This document shows, piece after piece, positions 13,725 through 14,653 of a stretch of 14,653 bases of DNA. The position numbers and the translations under genes are program-made. Source of the stretch: Ileibacterium sp. GTDB taxonomy: Bacteria; Bacillota_I; Bacilli_A; Erysipelotrichales; Erysipelotrichaceae. The DNA is taken from assembly GCA_021443945.1 (NCBI GenBank), contig JABUSF010000014.1:5654-20306 (forward strand). The letters are read 5' to 3'. The notes beneath the pieces were generated by a model. It saw only the letters and a program-made list of their open reading frames with translations. It ran no database searches and was not told the origin of the DNA. Within the stretch, counting starts at the first letter, position 1; every line of letters starts with the position of its first letter.

Positions 13725-14198
13725 CTGTTTTCAAAAAGAAAAAAATTGGATCGTTTCCAGATTTTTACGTTTCTTTTTTTTAAAAACAGACCATCCAGCC
13801 ATCCACTTTCTGCTTCTTTTGACATACTTGGTTCTTTTATATAAACCTCTTACAAAAAACCGTAAAACGCATCAAAACGATTCTGTATTTCTAAAAGCTG
13901 GAAAAGATCACAAACAGGACTCCATGAAATCGAAAAAGTTTAGTAAGCTTTCCGTCTGTGCTCGACGCTGGATTGTTTAGAGGCAATACGATCTTTAAGA
14001 ATTCGTTGGAATTGCGTAAAATCCGGCAGAAAAAGCGGAAAGGCCTTTCAAACAAAAAGCAGAGCAGAACTTTCAGATCATTTGGCACAGGACTTGTGAT
14101 TCTTTCTTTTAGAAAAATTGTGTGATTTAGGTATAATATAAAGTAATTGACAGGGGTAAAAATTTGAAAAAAGAACACAAAAAGGGGGACGAGGGTTC
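13725..14198. other. 474-bp intergenic region, no convincing gene
   Basis: This AT-rich stretch between the operon terminator and the lipoprotein gene has short frames on both strands, but none has a good ribosome binding site or a recognisable product. It contains TTGACA at 13819-13824 with TATAAA 15 bp downstream (spacer too short for a confident promoter), a perfect 12-bp palindrome GAAAGGCCTTTC (14038-14049), and the -10 element of the next gene near its end. A small RNA from the 13819 element is possible but has no other support. Confidence 0.55.
14109..14137 (+). promoter_or_regulatory. Candidate promoter of the GH13-like lipoprotein gene
   Basis: TATAAT (14132-14137) is a perfect -10 hexamer. 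The best -35 at 17 bp spacing is TTAGAA (14109-14114), a weak 3/6 match. The transcription start would lie near 14144, about 55 nt before the ATG, with the ribosome binding site AAAGGGGG downstream. The weak -35 suggests an activator may be needed; that is inference. Confidence 0.55.
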
Positions 14199-14653
14199 AT
14201 GAAAAGAGTACTGGCCTGCATTCTTGCAGGTACTATGATCATGTCGGCTTCCGGCTGTAAAAATAAAGAAAACAACAAGACGGCAGACGTCAGCGCTCTG
14301 TCTTTGATGGAACAGGTGAACGGTAAAAACATTCTTCATCCGGATCCTGTAAGCCGTCTTTGGTATACCATCGATCCATTAACATTCTCAGACTCTGAGA
14401 GTGATGGAATCGGAGATCTGCAGGGAATTATCAACCAGATTCAGAATCTTTCTGATGGGGATGAAGCCACAAAGCAGAAAGATTTAAATGTGAACGGAAT
14501 TTATATCCAAAATCTTTTAAAGAAAGATGGAAACAACCGGATCATTGACTTTATGAGCATCAATCCGGCAATTGGGACGGATGAAGTCCTCAAAAAACTG
14601 ACAGAACAAGCCTCCCAGGATCAAATGGCGATTATGATCGGACTGGATCTGGC
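14199..14653 (+). CDS. Lipoprotein with diverged GH13 (alpha-amylase-like) domain, 5' part
   Basis: 151 codons are visible and the frame runs off the window. A lipoprotein signal is clear: MKR, a hydrophobic core, and lipobox A-S-G-C with C20 as the acylated cysteine, followed by a Lys/Asn-rich linker. The mature part follows the start of a GH13 barrel: LWYTIDPLTFSDSESDGIGDL (54-74) corresponds to the usual W-Y-x-I-x-x-x-x-F-x-D-S-D-G-D-G-I-G-D-L, then GIINQIQNL, LNVNGIYIQNL (96-106, usual LGVxxIWLxPI) and IDFMSINPAIGTDEVLKKL (116-134, usual DYxxInPxfGTmeDfkxL). The HGYD segment before DY is missing or replaced, and spacing is altered, so the domain is diverged. Catalytic residues lie beyond the window. 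It may be an alpha-glucan hydrolase or a non-catalytic glycan-binding relative. The start has AAAGGGGG upstream (14181-14188). Confidence 0.72.
   Translation, partial: MKRVLACILAGTMIMSASGCKNKENNKTADVSALSLMEQVNGKNILHPDPVSRLWYTIDPLTFSDSESDGIGDLQGIINQIQNLSDGDEATKQKDLNVNGIYIQNLLKKDGNNRIIDFMSINPAIGTDEVLKKLTEQASQDQMAIMIGLDL

Noticed and set aside
14083..14097. Sigma-54-like element TGGCAC-N5-TTGT before the lipoprotein gene
   Set aside because: The invariant -12 GC is GT here, and a perfect sigma-A-type TATAAT lies downstream at 14132.
13714..14178. Short frames on both strands in the last intergenic gap (13714-13980 plus, 13891-14178 minus)
   Set aside because: The first starts inside the terminator and the second overlaps the lipoprotein promoter; both have low-complexity, AT-driven composition and no ribosome binding site.
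1..14653. tRNA, rRNA, CRISPR, insertion sequence or prophage signatures
   Set aside because: No cloverleaf-like segments, spaced direct repeats, transposase or integrase motifs were seen by reading; a covariance-model scan would be needed to exclude small structured RNAs.

Overview
The window looks like a chromosomal segment of an anaerobic, butyrate-forming Firmicutes (Bacillota) bacterium. It opens with the end of a nusA-ylxR-ylxQ-infB-rbfA translation operon in Gram-positive order. It then carries a complete acetyl-CoA-to-butyrate gene set, a multi-membrane-segment LytR-CpsA-Psr (LCP)-like envelope protein, and strong purine-rich ribosome binding sites before most genes. The short initiation factor IF2 (627 aa) and the multi-TM LCP-like protein make me think of Erysipelotrichia, but that placement is inference. 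No mobile element, tRNA, rRNA or CRISPR array was seen.

Region 1 (1-3843, +): the 3' end of nusA, then ylxR, a YlxQ/L7Ae-like protein, infB and rbfA. All but the ylxQ-infB pair overlap by 8-11 nt. The next gene overlaps rbfA by 17 nt and encodes a three-TM protein whose outer domain has the HExxH...Y-x6-EFFAEA zinc-protease signature of the anthrax lethal factor (ATLF) family. The operon ends at a clear terminator.

Region 2 (3862-5497): a promoter with its -35 and spacer inside that terminator, an 11-bp leader hairpin, and a 485-aa three-TM protein with a solute-binding-like middle part and an LCP-like C-terminal part lacking the usual active-site arginines. Two hairpin terminators separate it from the converging thiolase gene.

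Region 3 (5513-13724): the butyrate module. Thiolase (thl) is on the minus strand. Divergent from it run bcd-etfB-etfA-hbd-crt and a fused family I CoA-transferase, ending at a strong terminator. Together they convert 2 acetyl-CoA to acetoacetyl-CoA (Thl), 3-hydroxybutyryl-CoA (Hbd), crotonyl-CoA (Crt) and butyryl-CoA (Bcd with EtfAB, probably electron-bifurcating), with CoA finally passed to an acid such as acetate. The shared 615-bp divergent region holds two near-consensus Rex operators, one per transcription unit. The bcd-side site lies directly against a good TTGACA/TATTAT promoter, so redox (NADH/NAD+) control of the whole pathway is the best regulatory reading. A terminator-like hairpin with an overlapping alternative pairing sits between hbd and crt.

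Region 4 (13725-14653): 474 bp without a convincing gene, then a promoter and the first 151 codons of a lipoprotein with a diverged GH13 (alpha-amylase-like) domain, cut by the window end.

The most interesting items are the ATLF-like membrane protease attached to the translation operon, the paired Rex boxes, the arginine-less LCP-like protein with its terminator-embedded promoter, and the hbd-crt RNA structure.
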